Assembly: GCA_947174995.1 (NCBI GenBank)
Contig: CAMWLC010000019.1
Location: 1 to 48,567, forward strand
Reading direction: 5' to 3'
DNA length: 48,567 nt
DNA from: an uncultured Porphyromonadaceae bacterium
GTDB taxonomy: Bacteria; Bacteroidota; Bacteroidia; Bacteroidales; Muribaculaceae
How positions within the stretch are numbered: position 1 is the first letter of the stretch; the number at the start of each line of letters is the position of its first letter. Positions 6,827 through 15,790 of the stretch are shown here, piece after piece. The notes below the pieces were generated by a model. The model made no database searches. It had not been told where the DNA came from and worked only from the letters and a program-made list of their open reading frames with translations. The position numbers and the translations under genes are program-made.

Positions 6827-9643
6827 TCACTTCATGATCGTAATTTTCTCCAGGCGGTTGCCCTTGGAGTCCGTGATCCAGTAGATGCCCTCCCTGGCGG
6901 CAGAGGATGCCACGTGCCATTGCGTGCGGCCTCCTGCGGCAGCCTCAAGGGTTGTGACAGGAGTGCCCGAGGCATCCACCACGTCAAGGCACATACCGTC
7001 CGCCACTCCCGTGATGTCGACATGGCCCTTGAATCCGGGAAGGATTCTGTTGGGGAACGCGTGGACAGTCTCGGCCGCTGCCTCTCCTATCATCTCCGAG
7101 GGGGTGAACTGCATTATGCCCTTGGCTGTGGATATGAACATTGAGTTCGAGGCATTATCCCATCCGGCTCCGAATATGGTGTTGGAGGGGAGACCGGAAT
7201 TGTCGGCTGTGAAGTGTGCGAGCATTGACTTGGAATCAGCAGAGAGTACATATACGCCGTCGTGCCCTGTTGAAATCCATTTGCGACCCATGGGGTCAAA
7301 GGAAATCTGGCGCACGGACATATTGTAAAAGTCGATGGTGCCTTCCGAGGCCGCTACCGGGTCAGCTGCCAGATTTACCTGACAAAGAACATCGGTCTCG
7401 CCGTGCACGATTGCAGGGTCAAACCACAGCAGGCCGCGCTCACATGCTATCCACACGCGTCCGTCAACGGGATCCTCCACCGGCACATAGTTGTATGCTA
7501 TCTCTATGTGGCCGCCGGCATCATCCTTATAGGTGTCGATAGTGTGGAGCTCGTCGTCGGAGGTGTCTTCGAGCGTCCCCTTGTGGTCGATGATATGCAC
7601 GGTGTTTTCATTGCCTAAAATATAGACAAGTTTGGTATCATTGCCCGGATATGTAAGAGGCACCACATTGCTGGTATGCATACCTTTGACATTCTTTACG
7701 ACGAGCTTTCGCATCGGATGCGCGGCATAGTCCTCGGCAGTGCGTACAGCCATACGGTCTTCCGGAAGCCAGTAATAGAGCTCCGCCTCATTATCGTAAC
7801 GGCCGGCGGCAAAGTTGAAGAATGAGGTCCAGAGTACGTTGTTGTTGTCAAATGCCGGTTTGCTGACGTATGACATGAATTGTGAAGGGAAAGCCTTCAC
7901 GACGCCCGCGAGAGTCTTGAGCGTATGGTTTTCACGCGCGAGTGTCAGCATATCGTCGGGATCATTCAGATTCATGCGGGTCATGCCGCTGCTATATCCT
8001 CCGGAATATATCCAGTCGTGATTAAGCGGATCCATGACGATGCCCGCGGGATTATCGATACGTCCGGAGGATGAGGTGTTGACATTCAGGCCTGCCAGTT
8101 CCGGATTCAGGAATCCGATACCCTTGCGGGTCCACTTGCCATCTTTCCAGCAGCTCAACTGGTCTCCGACGAATCTGGAGCTGGAATTCGACATGGAGCG
8201 GCTGAGGTTGCGGATAAGCATACCCTCCTCGGGATGAGACAGGAAGTCATCTGCGTAGAATGTCACGGGGGCATCCGGAAGCACCGGTGTCACCTGCTCA
8301 TCCCATCGGTTAGATCCCAAATGATTACGGTAGTACATTCCTTTCATAGGGAAATACATCCAGAAGCGTGTATGGTCATAAGAGCATGTGCGCCGTTGCC
8401 AATCATAATTCTCCTTTCTCACATACCCGCTGCCGGGATTGCTGGAGGGAATGTACCTTACCTGGTTTTTTGGATTTATAGTCCATGTCCCATTTTCGTA
8501 GTTATAATAGCGGCGATATGGTTCGCTCATATTATACTTTATGGTGGAGGTATTGCACGACACAGCGTATCCGGTATTAACTATATGGATCATTTGATCC
8601 GTAGGATGGTTGGGATATTGCGATACCGCTCCGGATGCTACCACAATGTCCGTGCTCAGTGCATTGGGCTGCCATGTGCCGTTGTCGAGAAGCGCTACTG
8701 AAATGACGTAGTAGTTGAGTTCGGAGGTGGATGTAGTTATGCCGGTTTTATTGGAGGGGATACGATTCTTCATGACATAGAGGAACATCCTCTCATTGAC
8801 CGGGAGAAGACGCCAGGGCATCGGAAGATGATTTTCTCTGTATTTGTCCCACGGCTGATACCCTCCGGTACCTATGATAGCTCCCGGGAGGGCTGCCCCG
8901 TTCACCTCAAGTTCATGAAACGCCTGCATGGAGTGAGGAAGGGAGGGTGCATCCTCGGCCATGAAGACTTTTTCCTCATCGCACACCACCCAGCGGTCGC
9001 CGACGCGGGCAACGGAAATCAGCGACAGATCCGAGGGAAGGATATCGGTGATCTCACCGGTTTCGGTGTCGAGAGCAAAGGCATAGTTCCCGGCTGCACC
9101 GTAGATCATGCCTCGCTCCTCGTCAAAGGTGAAGTGGCTTATTTTCGTTGCGGCTCCGGGTGTAATGGGAAGCATGGAAATGCCGCTTCCCTTCACGAGA
9201 CGTCCGTCTTCGTGAAGAATCTCCGTTGTGCCGTCGGTGTAGAAAATCACCAGACACCCGGTGTGGGGATTGTAGTCGGCATACTGGATGTCCATGGCGT
9301 ATGTGGGAAACATCTCGGAGATGTGGCGCACCTCGAAATCACCCCCGTTCTCATCCATCCCATGCTTGTCGATATACCACATCGTGGCGCAGGGACGGCT
9401 GAAAGGCTCGCTCCCCTTGTAGTAGGGAGCGGCGTTGGCCCAGATGAAGACGAAGCGTGGGCCGTCCATCACTTTTTCCACATGGTTGACATACGTATCG
9501 AAGTCAGACGTAGAGTCGAAACTCGGATGCATCCGCCAGGTGCCCGGTATCGTTGACACCTGCTCGGCGAATGCGGGTGCGGCGGTCATGGAGCAGAGTG
9601 CCGTGAGGGTTAACAGAAAAGTAGGTATATGATGCTTAGCCAT
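6827..9643 (-). CDS. Secreted double beta-propeller protein, PorZ-like
   Basis: A 938-residue exported protein. Residues 1-26 are a signal peptide ending AFA. The body reads as blade-like beta repeats, with Reg_prop-type signatures such as GRVWIACERGLLWFD, RKWISTGHDGVYVL, NSGLPSNTIFG and MFISTAKGIMQF in the last third. The C-terminal 75 or so residues form a beta-sandwich resembling a type IX sorting domain: FPNRILPGF, then DVVDASGTPV, then GIYWITDSKGNRLEKITIMK. This architecture matches PorZ, the protein that in Porphyromonas gingivalis binds anionic LPS for the type IX attachment complex. The match is by architecture and end motifs, not by alignment. It sits in an exopolysaccharide operon between the phosphatase and polymerase genes, which fits a glycan-binding role. 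A generic propeller protein is the alternative. Confidence 0.6.
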   Translation of the reverse strand: MAKHHIPTFLLTLTALCSMTAAPAFAEQVSTIPGTWRMHPSFDSTSDFDTYVNHVEKVMDGPRFVFIWANAAPYYKGSEPFSRPCATMWYIDKHGMDENGGDFEVRHISEMFPTYAMDIQYADYNPHTGCLVIFYTDGTTEILHEDGRLVKGSGISMLPITPGAATKISHFTFDEERGMIYGAAGNYAFALDTETGEITDILPSDLSLISVARVGDRWVVCDEEKVFMAEDAPSLPHSMQAFHELEVNGAALPGAIIGTGGYQPWDKYRENHLPMPWRLLPVNERMFLYVMKNRIPSNKTGITTSTSELNYYVISVALLDNGTWQPNALSTDIVVASGAVSQYPNHPTDQMIHIVNTGYAVSCNTSTIKYNMSEPYRRYYNYENGTWTINPKNQVRYIPSSNPGSGYVRKENYDWQRRTCSYDHTRFWMYFPMKGMYYRNHLGSNRWDEQVTPVLPDAPVTFYADDFLSHPEEGMLIRNLSRSMSNSSSRFVGDQLSCWKDGKWTRKGIGFLNPELAGLNVNTSSSGRIDNPAGIVMDPLNHDWIYSGGYSSGMTRMNLNDPDDMLTLARENHTLKTLAGVVKAFPSQFMSYVSKPAFDNNNVLWTSFFNFAAGRYDNEAELYYWLPEDRMAVRTAEDYAAHPMRKLVVKNVKGMHTSNVVPLTYPGNDTKLVYILGNENTVHIIDHKGTLEDTSDDELHTIDTYKDDAGGHIEIAYNYVPVEDPVDGRVWIACERGLLWFDPAIVHGETDVLCQVNLAADPVAASEGTIDFYNMSVRQISFDPMGRKWISTGHDGVYVLSADSKSMLAHFTADNSGLPSNTIFGAGWDNASNSMFISTAKGIMQFTPSEMIGEAAAETVHAFPNRILPGFKGHVDITGVADGMCLDVVDASGTPVTTLEAAAGGRTQWHVASSAAREGIYWITDSKGNRLEKITIMK

Positions 9644-9692
9644 AAACTTGTTGCAAGAATTTAGATGATGTTGTTGTGTGTAGATGTCGGAA

Positions 9693-10427
9693 TCAGAGCA
9701 TCGCCAGGTCGCGTACCTGCATCAGTGGAGCGAGGCGATCGCTGAACTCCTTTTTGGAAGGTGATTTGTCTATGAACATTGACAGAGTGTCAAGGCGGTG
9801 AACATCGCTGCCGGTCACTTCGGCCATGCCGTTTTTCAGCAGCCATTCGGCGCGTTTGCGGGCGGTGTCGCCGTATTGTCCGGCGAGGGAGCAGTAGTTG
9901 ATCTGAAACTTCACCCCCTTGTCGCGGAGCTTGCGGTAGTCGTCGTCTCCCATATAACGGTATCTCTCGGGGTGAGCGAGCAGGGGGAAATATCCCGCCT
10001 GGAAGATATTGTCTATAATGTCGTCCATGCCCATGGGAGGATTGAAATAGGATGTCTCCACAAGAAGATGGTCGCCACGGTCGCCTATCGGCAGCAGATC
10101 ATTCTTTGAGAGTCTCTCCTCAAAGAGGCTGTCAAGCATGTTTTCCGAAGCGAGAGCCAGCTGTACGTGGCCGTCCCACTTCTCCTGAAGCTCGGAGAAG
10201 CGTCCGCGCAGGAAATCCGTAGTATTGGGATAATCCTCCATGATATGGGGTGTCAGCCACACTTTGCGGATGCCGAGCTCGTCATAGAGACGCAACACCT
10301 CCAGGGAGGATTCCATATCGCGGAATCCGTCGTCCACGCCGGGCAGTATATGGGAATGCCAGTCGGTCATTCCGTTGAGTATCCCGGAGGCCTGAAGGGT
10401 GTCTACATGTTTCTTAAATGGCCACAT
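9693..10427 (-). CDS. PHP-type tyrosine phosphatase (CpsB/YwqE-like)
   Basis: A 244-residue cytosolic metal-dependent phosphatase of the polymerase-and-histidinol-phosphatase fold. Metal-ligand motifs visible are DWHSHILPGVDDG near residue 20, LTPHIMED, ETSYFN, LAHPERYRY and GSDVHR near the C-terminus. Relatives dephosphorylate the tyrosine-rich tail of the partner Wzc/CpsD kinase and so reset polysaccharide export. The kinase gene ends 31 bp upstream, which supports that pairing. The start MWPFKKH is chosen; a longer open frame would run into the kinase gene. The metal is not determined by the sequence, though manganese is typical. Confidence 0.9.
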   Translation of the reverse strand: MWPFKKHVDTLQASGILNGMTDWHSHILPGVDDGFRDMESSLEVLRLYDELGIRKVWLTPHIMEDYPNTTDFLRGRFSELQEKWDGHVQLALASENMLDSLFEERLSKNDLLPIGDRGDHLLVETSYFNPPMGMDDIIDNIFQAGYFPLLAHPERYRYMGDDDYRKLRDKGVKFQINYCSLAGQYGDTARKRAEWLLKNGMAEVTGSDVHRLDTLSMFIDKSPSKKEFSDRLAPLMQVRDLAML

Positions 10428-10458
10428 ATATGATGCAGTGAATGTGTTGTTGAATTGT

Positions 10459-12879
10459 TTATTTTTCGCCCGTGTCGACGGTGCTGTAATATCCGCCGTA
10501 ATAGCTGCGGTCGGAGCCGTGGTCCACACCGTTGAGTATCATGCTCATGCGTGGATATTTGCGCTCCTGGTAGAGCGATGCCACCTGGGCGAGCTGGTTG
10601 CGGTCGAGCAGACCGGCGCGAATCACGAATATCGTGCGGTCCACATACTGGCCGATAATCTGGGTGTCCACCACTATATCTATGGGTGGGCAGTCTATTA
10701 GGATTATGTCATAATCCTTCTTCAGGCCCTCCATCACGGCGGCGAGACGTCCGTTCTCGAGCAGCTCGGCGGGATTCGGGGGACGGTGCCCGATGGGCAG
10801 GATGTCAAGGTCTTTGTATCCCGGCACATTCCTTACCAGTCCCTGCCAGTCATCCGTCGACTCATTGAGATATGCGCTCAGTCCGCGCGAAGGGGAATTG
10901 ACATACATCGAAAGCGAGCCGTGGCGCAGATCCCCGTCTATGATGAGGGTGCGCTTGCCCTTGATGGCGAAGCTGACTCCGAGATTGAAGGTGATAAACG
11001 ATTTGCCGCTGCCGGGATTGCATGATGTGAGCATGATGACCGGACACCGGTTGTCCTTGCCCACCATCAGCTGTATGTTGCTGCGGATAAGGCGGAACGC
11101 CTCGTTGACAGCATTGCGGTTGCCCTCCTCCACGATTACGAAAGGCTTGTCGATGGCTGCCTGGCGCTGCTTCTTGGTCTGTATGAGGCGACGAAGGGTG
11201 TTTTTCTTCCCGGCGTAGGGTATCTCTCCGGTGAAGGGCACTGCCACGCGCTCGAGATCCTTGCGTGTACGCACCTTATCATCCCCTGCGGCTATCATGT
11301 ATATCGCGACTGCGGGCACAGCCAGTCCGAGCAGGAACATCGCCAGAATAGTCAGCGACTTCTTGGGGGCAATGGGAGTGAGCGAACCGAATGGGGGCTG
11401 GATCACGCGCGTATTGTATGCGGTGAAAGTCTGTGTCAGTTCGTTTTCCTCACGCTTCTGCAGCAGATAGAGATAGAGCGACTCCTTCACCTTCTGCTGT
11501 CGCTCCACGCTGAGCAGGTATTTGGCCTGTCCGGGAGCTGAGGCGAGTTGGTTTTCCGATTCACCCTGTGACTTCTGCATGTTCTTGAGCGTCGCTCCGA
11601 GCGTCGCTATCTGCGTATTGACGGCCCTGACGATAGCCTCCCTCATGCCGCTGAGCTGGGTGTCGTAGTCCATCACGATGGGGTTGGTCGGCGAGGAATT
11701 GGCCTCAAGCGTATTGCGCGAGAGGAGCATTGTGTTGTATTGCGCTATCTGCGACTCAAGCGTCAGATTGCCGAATCCGGTGTTGACCGGAATCACGTTG
11801 AAGCGGTTCTGACGGTCGTTGAGATACTCCCGCAGGTATGTGGCCATGGCCAGCTGGTTGGTCACGGCCAGTATTTCATCGCTCTGCTTGGCTGCCTGGG
11901 TCATGGCCAGGGAAGCGGATGCCTGCAAATCGGTGAGAAGATGCTTGGTCTTGTAATCGGAGATGTCGTCGTCCACCTCTCCGAGCTCGTGCTCAATGAG
12001 CTTGAGACGCTCGTCTATGAACGAGGATGTCGCCACCGCTATACGGTTCTTGTCCTCCACCCAGTTCTCGTTGTAGACCGCCACGATGGTGTTGAGGATG
12101 TCGTTGGCACGCTGGATCGACACGTCATCGATGGTGAGGTCTATCACCTCGGCATCTTTCTCACGGCGTTCACCCTCCATGGCCGCGAGATACTGCTCCA
12201 CGGCGGTCTGGAGAGTGGACTTCCACACCTTGAGCGACTGTTGCTCCGTGATCTTCCCCTTGAAATCGGGATTGGGCGAAAGTATTAGGCGTCCGAGAGG
12301 AGATTTGAACTCTCCCGTCATCCCCGGGCCGAAAGTGAACTCCACGTCATGCTCCGAGGCTTCTCCCTCAACATAGCTCACGAAGTCATACAAGCGTCCC
12401 GACCCGTCGGGCTCAAGCTCGATCTTAAACATTCCGCTCTTGTCTTTCGGAAAATCCGGAAGAGAGACAAGCAGCGGGAGATTCGTGCCGTAGAGGGTTT
12501 CCCAGTAGAAGGGGGTCTTGCGTGAATATTCGGTAGTGAGGTCAAGTCGGTTGACCACCTCGAACATCACCGCCGGAGTGGTGAGGGCAATAAGCTCATT
12601 GTTGACATTGCTGCCGGAAGACACCAGACCCATTGAGGCAAACGCACCGGCAATGTCGCCTACACCTCCGCCTCCGCCGCCATCCTGGTCGGTGATGAGC
12701 ACCGCGCAGCTGCGACTGTAGACGGGCTGTTTCCTGAGCACGATTAGCATCCCGATCGCCACAAAGAGTATTACGGAGAGGGCGAACCACCGCCATCTTG
12801 ACAGGCAGAGGGTCAGAAAAGACTTCATCGAGACTCCCTTTTCTTCGTCGCGTGTGGAGTAAGACGCAGAGTTGTCCAT
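10459..12879 (-). CDS. Polysaccharide co-polymerase / tyrosine kinase (Wzc-like)
   Basis: An 806-residue inner-membrane protein that combines a chain-length regulator and a bacterial tyrosine kinase. After a short cytosolic tail, transmembrane helix 1 is at about 30-48. A long periplasmic region with coiled-coil helices follows, then helix 2 at about 525-545 after the Pro-rich QPPFGSLTPIAPKKS. The kinase domain has Walker A SCNPGSGKS (Lys626), Walker A' LIIDGD (Asp648) and Walker B IILIDCPP (Asp729). The tail holds only four clustered tyrosines (793, 794, 797, 798), fewer than in many Wzc proteins. A Gly-rich GGGGGG stretch lies at about 67-72. It starts 10 bp after the Wza-like gene and is followed by its likely phosphatase. 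Confidence 0.93.
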   Translation of the reverse strand: MDNSASYSTRDEEKGVSMKSFLTLCLSRWRWFALSVILFVAIGMLIVLRKQPVYSRSCAVLITDQDGGGGGGVGDIAGAFASMGLVSSGSNVNNELIALTTPAVMFEVVNRLDLTTEYSRKTPFYWETLYGTNLPLLVSLPDFPKDKSGMFKIELEPDGSGRLYDFVSYVEGEASEHDVEFTFGPGMTGEFKSPLGRLILSPNPDFKGKITEQQSLKVWKSTLQTAVEQYLAAMEGERREKDAEVIDLTIDDVSIQRANDILNTIVAVYNENWVEDKNRIAVATSSFIDERLKLIEHELGEVDDDISDYKTKHLLTDLQASASLAMTQAAKQSDEILAVTNQLAMATYLREYLNDRQNRFNVIPVNTGFGNLTLESQIAQYNTMLLSRNTLEANSSPTNPIVMDYDTQLSGMREAIVRAVNTQIATLGATLKNMQKSQGESENQLASAPGQAKYLLSVERQQKVKESLYLYLLQKREENELTQTFTAYNTRVIQPPFGSLTPIAPKKSLTILAMFLLGLAVPAVAIYMIAAGDDKVRTRKDLERVAVPFTGEIPYAGKKNTLRRLIQTKKQRQAAIDKPFVIVEEGNRNAVNEAFRLIRSNIQLMVGKDNRCPVIMLTSCNPGSGKSFITFNLGVSFAIKGKRTLIIDGDLRHGSLSMYVNSPSRGLSAYLNESTDDWQGLVRNVPGYKDLDILPIGHRPPNPAELLENGRLAAVMEGLKKDYDIILIDCPPIDIVVDTQIIGQYVDRTIFVIRAGLLDRNQLAQVASLYQERKYPRMSMILNGVDHGSDRSYYGGYYSTVDTGEK

Positions 12880-12889
12880 TCGGTTTACT

Positions 12890-13732
12890 TTACTTGAATA
12901 TGAGCACGGCGATGGAGGTCAGCAGCGAGGCTACGGACACCCAGAAGGATGCCGAGAGGGCGGTGTTGCCGTTGACGGTGGTCTGGCGCTTGCGCACTCC
13001 GTTGGGTTCCACGTAAATTATATCGTTCTGCTTGAGGTAGTAGCCGGGGCTGGCGAGCATCTGGTGGGCGTTGGTGAGATCAAGACGGTAAGTCTTCATC
13101 TGTCCGTCCTCCTCCCGGATGACGAGCACGTTCTCGCGCTTGCCCTGGATGGTGAGGTCTCCGGCCAGCGACAGGGCGTCGAGCAGGGATATGTTGTCGC
13201 GGTTGAGGTCATAGCGTCCGGGGCTTACCACCTCGCCCATGATGCTGATGCCTACATTGAGGAATTCCACCACTACCGTGGGATCCTTGATGAGGTCGCG
13301 TCCCATGAGCTCTCCCTTGATGAAGGCAGCGACCTCGTTACGCGTCATCCCCTCGATCTTGAGAGTGCCCAGGATCGGAAAGTCAATAGTACCCTCGGGT
13401 GACACCGTGTAGTTCGCCACGCCATCGTTGGAATTTCCGGCGTAAGTGCGGAGCGTGGTGCCTGTGCCGCTGACGGAAGTGCTCTGTCCGGCGCGGTTCG
13501 AGACGATGGGAAGGTTGAACATCGCCGCCAGTGAGGGATCTTTGGAGGTGACTACAATGGAGAGTTTGTCCTCGGGCTGCACGCGGATGGCCTTGCGCTC
13601 GGTGACTTCGGTGACGACCGTCTGGTCAAGATCCTGGAAGTAAGCTACATTCTTGGGGGTGCTGCACCCTCCGAGCATCAGACCTGCCGTGGCGATGCAG
13701 ATGGCGATTCCGCCTTTGAGGATATTCTTCAT
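12890..13732 (-). CDS. Polysaccharide export outer-membrane lipoprotein (Wza-like)
   Basis: A 280-residue lipoprotein that forms or lines the outer-membrane channel for exopolysaccharide. The signal peptide ends in the lipobox LGGC (Cys23). The Poly_export/SLBB region follows, with YTVSPEGTIDFPILGTLKIEG, then VSPGRYDLNRDNISLLDALSLAGDL, an SLBB-like turn. A single hydrophobic helix at the C-terminus (about 257-279, ending VLIFK) is typical of Bacteroidota homologues. It is the first gene of the operon with the Wzc-like kinase 10 bp downstream. About 155 bp of leader and intergenic DNA separates it from meaB. Confidence 0.92.
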   Translation of the reverse strand: MKNILKGGIAICIATAGLMLGGCSTPKNVAYFQDLDQTVVTEVTERKAIRVQPEDKLSIVVTSKDPSLAAMFNLPIVSNRAGQSTSVSGTGTTLRTYAGNSNDGVANYTVSPEGTIDFPILGTLKIEGMTRNEVAAFIKGELMGRDLIKDPTVVVEFLNVGISIMGEVVSPGRYDLNRDNISLLDALSLAGDLTIQGKRENVLVIREEDGQMKTYRLDLTNAHQMLASPGYYLKQNDIIYVEPNGVRKRQTTVNGNTALSASFWVSVASLLTSIAVLIFK

Positions 13733-13846
13733 TTCGTGTGTAGTGAAATAGTTGTCATTGAGGTTGTTGTCAGTTGTCCGCAGGTGGTCTTCGCGGCCGC
13801 ATGCAGAAAATGGCGGCCTTACGGAGGCTACCTAACCTTATATAGT
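13733..13846. promoter_or_regulatory. Upstream region of exopolysaccharide operon
   Basis: This 114-bp region must hold the promoter or leader of the polysaccharide operon. I find no clean TAnnTTTG box. It carries two copies of GTTGTCA about 15 bp apart on the + strand, and a GGCCGC/GCGGCC inverted pair. No regulator can be named. Confidence 0.35.
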
Positions 13847-13891
13847 AACTGACAACGGCGCGGTTTATTACGTGCCGTTGTCAGTTTTTTA
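13847..13891. terminator. Bidirectional hairpin after meaB
   Basis: A perfect 13-bp stem (13847-13859 with 13874-13886) is flanked on the + strand by a T-run that overlaps the meaB stop codon. It directly follows meaB on the minus strand, so it most likely ends that transcript and insulates the polysaccharide operon. The better T-tail is on the + strand. Confidence 0.7.
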
Positions 13892-15013
13892 CTGTCTCTT
13901 CAGGCGGTCGAAGTAGAAGTCGAGCACATCGCGCGCCGCGGTAAACGACGACTGTTCGTTATTGAGCACCCGCAGCTCCTTCTGTTTCAGGAGCGCGTCC
14001 ACTTCAGGCGTCTGGTAGAAGGCATTGCGCAACTGCTCGTTGATGGTCTCGAACATCCAGTATTTGGCCTGCTCGTTGCGCTTGCGCTCGAAATATCCTG
14101 TCTTGTCGACATATTCGAAATAGCGGTCGATCATGTCCCATACCTTGTCGATATCGTATTCGAAATATCCGCTGTATGTCACGACCTCGGGCCTCCACCG
14201 GCTTGGTGTGGGGGGAAAGAGGTGTAGGGCATTGCGAAACTGTGCGGCCGCCAGGCGTGCCCGCTCCACATTGTCGCCGTCACACTTGTTGATCGCTATG
14301 CCGTCGGCCATTTCCATGATGCCGCGCTTTATGCCCTGGAGCTCGTCGCCGGTGCCGGCAAGCTGTATCAGGAGGAAGAAATCCACCATCGAATGGACAG
14401 CCGTCTCGCTCTGGCCCACTCCCACGGTCTCCACAAAAATGCGGTCATATCCCGCAGCCTCGCAGAGCACGATGGTCTCGCGTGTCTTGCGTGCTACTCC
14501 TCCGAGCGATCCGGCCGAGGGGGAGGGGCGGATGAAGGCATCCTTTTCGAGGGAGAGTTTCTCCATACGGGTCTTGTCGCCGAGTATGGAGCCTTTGGTA
14601 AGTTCGCTGCTCGGATCTATGGCAAGCACGGCCAGTTTGTGTCCCTGTCGTATCACGTGCAGCCCGAAGACATCGATCGATGTCGACTTTCCGGCTCCCG
14701 GCACGCCCGTGATGCCGATTCGGCGTGAGTGGCCCGAATAGGGCAGACACTTCTCGATCACCTCCTGAGCGAGGGCCTGATGATGGTCGGCGGTGCTCTC
14801 CACGAGCGTCACGGCGCGTCCGAGGATGCTGACATCCCCTTTCAGTATCCCCTCCACGTAGTCGGCCGCCGTCAGTTGGCGGCGTCGTGCGAGACCTGCG
14901 CGTCGGTAGGGATTTACACTGGGCTGTGAGGTCACTCCGCTGTTGACCTGAAGCCCCTTGTATTGGGAATCGTTTTCCGGATGCACGGAATGAGTGTGTG
15001 AATGTGTATCCAT
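13889..15013 (-). CDS. meaB: MeaB/ArgK-type G-protein chaperone
   Basis: A 374-residue P-loop GTPase that protects and reloads B12-dependent methylmalonyl-CoA mutase, an enzyme of propionate/succinate metabolism in this phylum. The core has Walker A GVPGAGKST (103-111), the conserved DPSSELTKGSILGDKTRM segment, the switch region VETVGVGQSE, and the guanine-specificity motif NKCD. A C-terminal helical dimerisation arm follows. The N-terminus carries an unusual polar, His-rich stretch (MDTHSHTHSVHPEND) not needed for the fold; the true start could be further in. The mutase genes are not in this window. It ends right at a terminator hairpin. Confidence 0.93.
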   Translation of the reverse strand: MDTHSHTHSVHPENDSQYKGLQVNSGVTSQPSVNPYRRAGLARRRQLTAADYVEGILKGDVSILGRAVTLVESTADHHQALAQEVIEKCLPYSGHSRRIGITGVPGAGKSTSIDVFGLHVIRQGHKLAVLAIDPSSELTKGSILGDKTRMEKLSLEKDAFIRPSPSAGSLGGVARKTRETIVLCEAAGYDRIFVETVGVGQSETAVHSMVDFFLLIQLAGTGDELQGIKRGIMEMADGIAINKCDGDNVERARLAAAQFRNALHLFPPTPSRWRPEVVTYSGYFEYDIDKVWDMIDRYFEYVDKTGYFERKRNEQAKYWMFETINEQLRNAFYQTPEVDALLKQKELRVLNNEQSSFTAARDVLDFYFDRLKRQ

Positions 15014-15085
15014 GGTATGTTGTCGGTCGATTTATGATTTAGCGTATCGTTTGAATTGTATTAAGGATGATTTGCGTAAGGAGAG

Positions 15086-15790
15086 TTATTCTCCGGGATG
15101 CCTGACGAGGCCGCTCAGGGATATCCTGTGTCCGTCGAGCATTACGGAGGCGGATGTCTCTCCCTGTGGAGTGCCCTGCGGTATGAGCCATTGTATCACA
15201 AGCGTGCCTGATTCTCCCGGGGGGAGGGTGTCGGGAGTCACGGTGACTTTGATGCGCGGATCATCCGCTCTGCCCGAGGGGAGGAGAGGCTTTTGGCCCC
15301 TGTTGTAGAGATACACGAACAAGTGGCGGGCCACGCCGGGATGCAACGTTCCGGCATCCACCATGTCCGTGGCCAGGCGCAGGTCGCCGCAGTCCACCGG
15401 GTAGGAATAAGCAAGTGTCTCCTCGGAGGGAATCACCATGCCCGTAAGCCTTATTTCATGAGGCGTGTCACACCCTTCCATATATACCTTCAGGCGTTTG
15501 TCTATACGGCCCGGACGACCTGCGGGATCGTATGTGAAGGAAATGGCCGCGGTATCTCCCGGAAGCACCGGAGTCTCGGGCCATGACACGGAGGTGCATC
15601 CGCAGGTGGACTTCACGCGCTCCACGGTTATAGGAGAGCCTGATGTATTGACCATCCTCACCCTCCCTCCGACACGTCCCTGTGTCTCGGCCACGGTGCC
15701 GAATTCCCATGACGATTCCAGCCACACCGGTCCCGATGCGGCGGAGAGTGCGGAGGCGATGAGCAGAATCGGGGTCAGGTGGATGCTCAC
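15086..15790 (-). CDS. DUF1573 domain protein (two-domain)
   Basis: A 234-residue exported protein. It has a short N-terminal hydrophobic segment and then an Ig-like DUF1573 domain with the hallmark STCGCTSVSW and the SFTYDPAGRPGRIDK strand. A second, more divergent beta domain ends IPQGTPQGETSASVMLDGH. The family is widespread in Bacteroidota and its function is unknown; periplasmic or surface location is expected. The start codon is GTG, overlapping the stop of the upstream DUF1573 gene by 4 bp (GTGA), which indicates translational coupling. The second domain could also be read as a degenerate DUF1573 copy. Confidence 0.8.
   Translation of the reverse strand: MSIHLTPILLIASALSAASGPVWLESSWEFGTVAETQGRVGGRVRMVNTSGSPITVERVKSTCGCTSVSWPETPVLPGDTAAISFTYDPAGRPGRIDKRLKVYMEGCDTPHEIRLTGMVIPSEETLAYSYPVDCGDLRLATDMVDAGTLHPGVARHLFVYLYNRGQKPLLPSGRADDPRIKVTVTPDTLPPGESGTLVIQWLIPQGTPQGETSASVMLDGHRISLSGLVRHPGE

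Noticed and set aside
9693-13732. A capsule locus with UpxY/UpxZ antitermination and an invertible promoter
   Set aside because: No NusG-like UpxY or UpxZ gene and no recombinase with inverted repeats is seen next to the operon; it is a simpler Wza/Wzc system.
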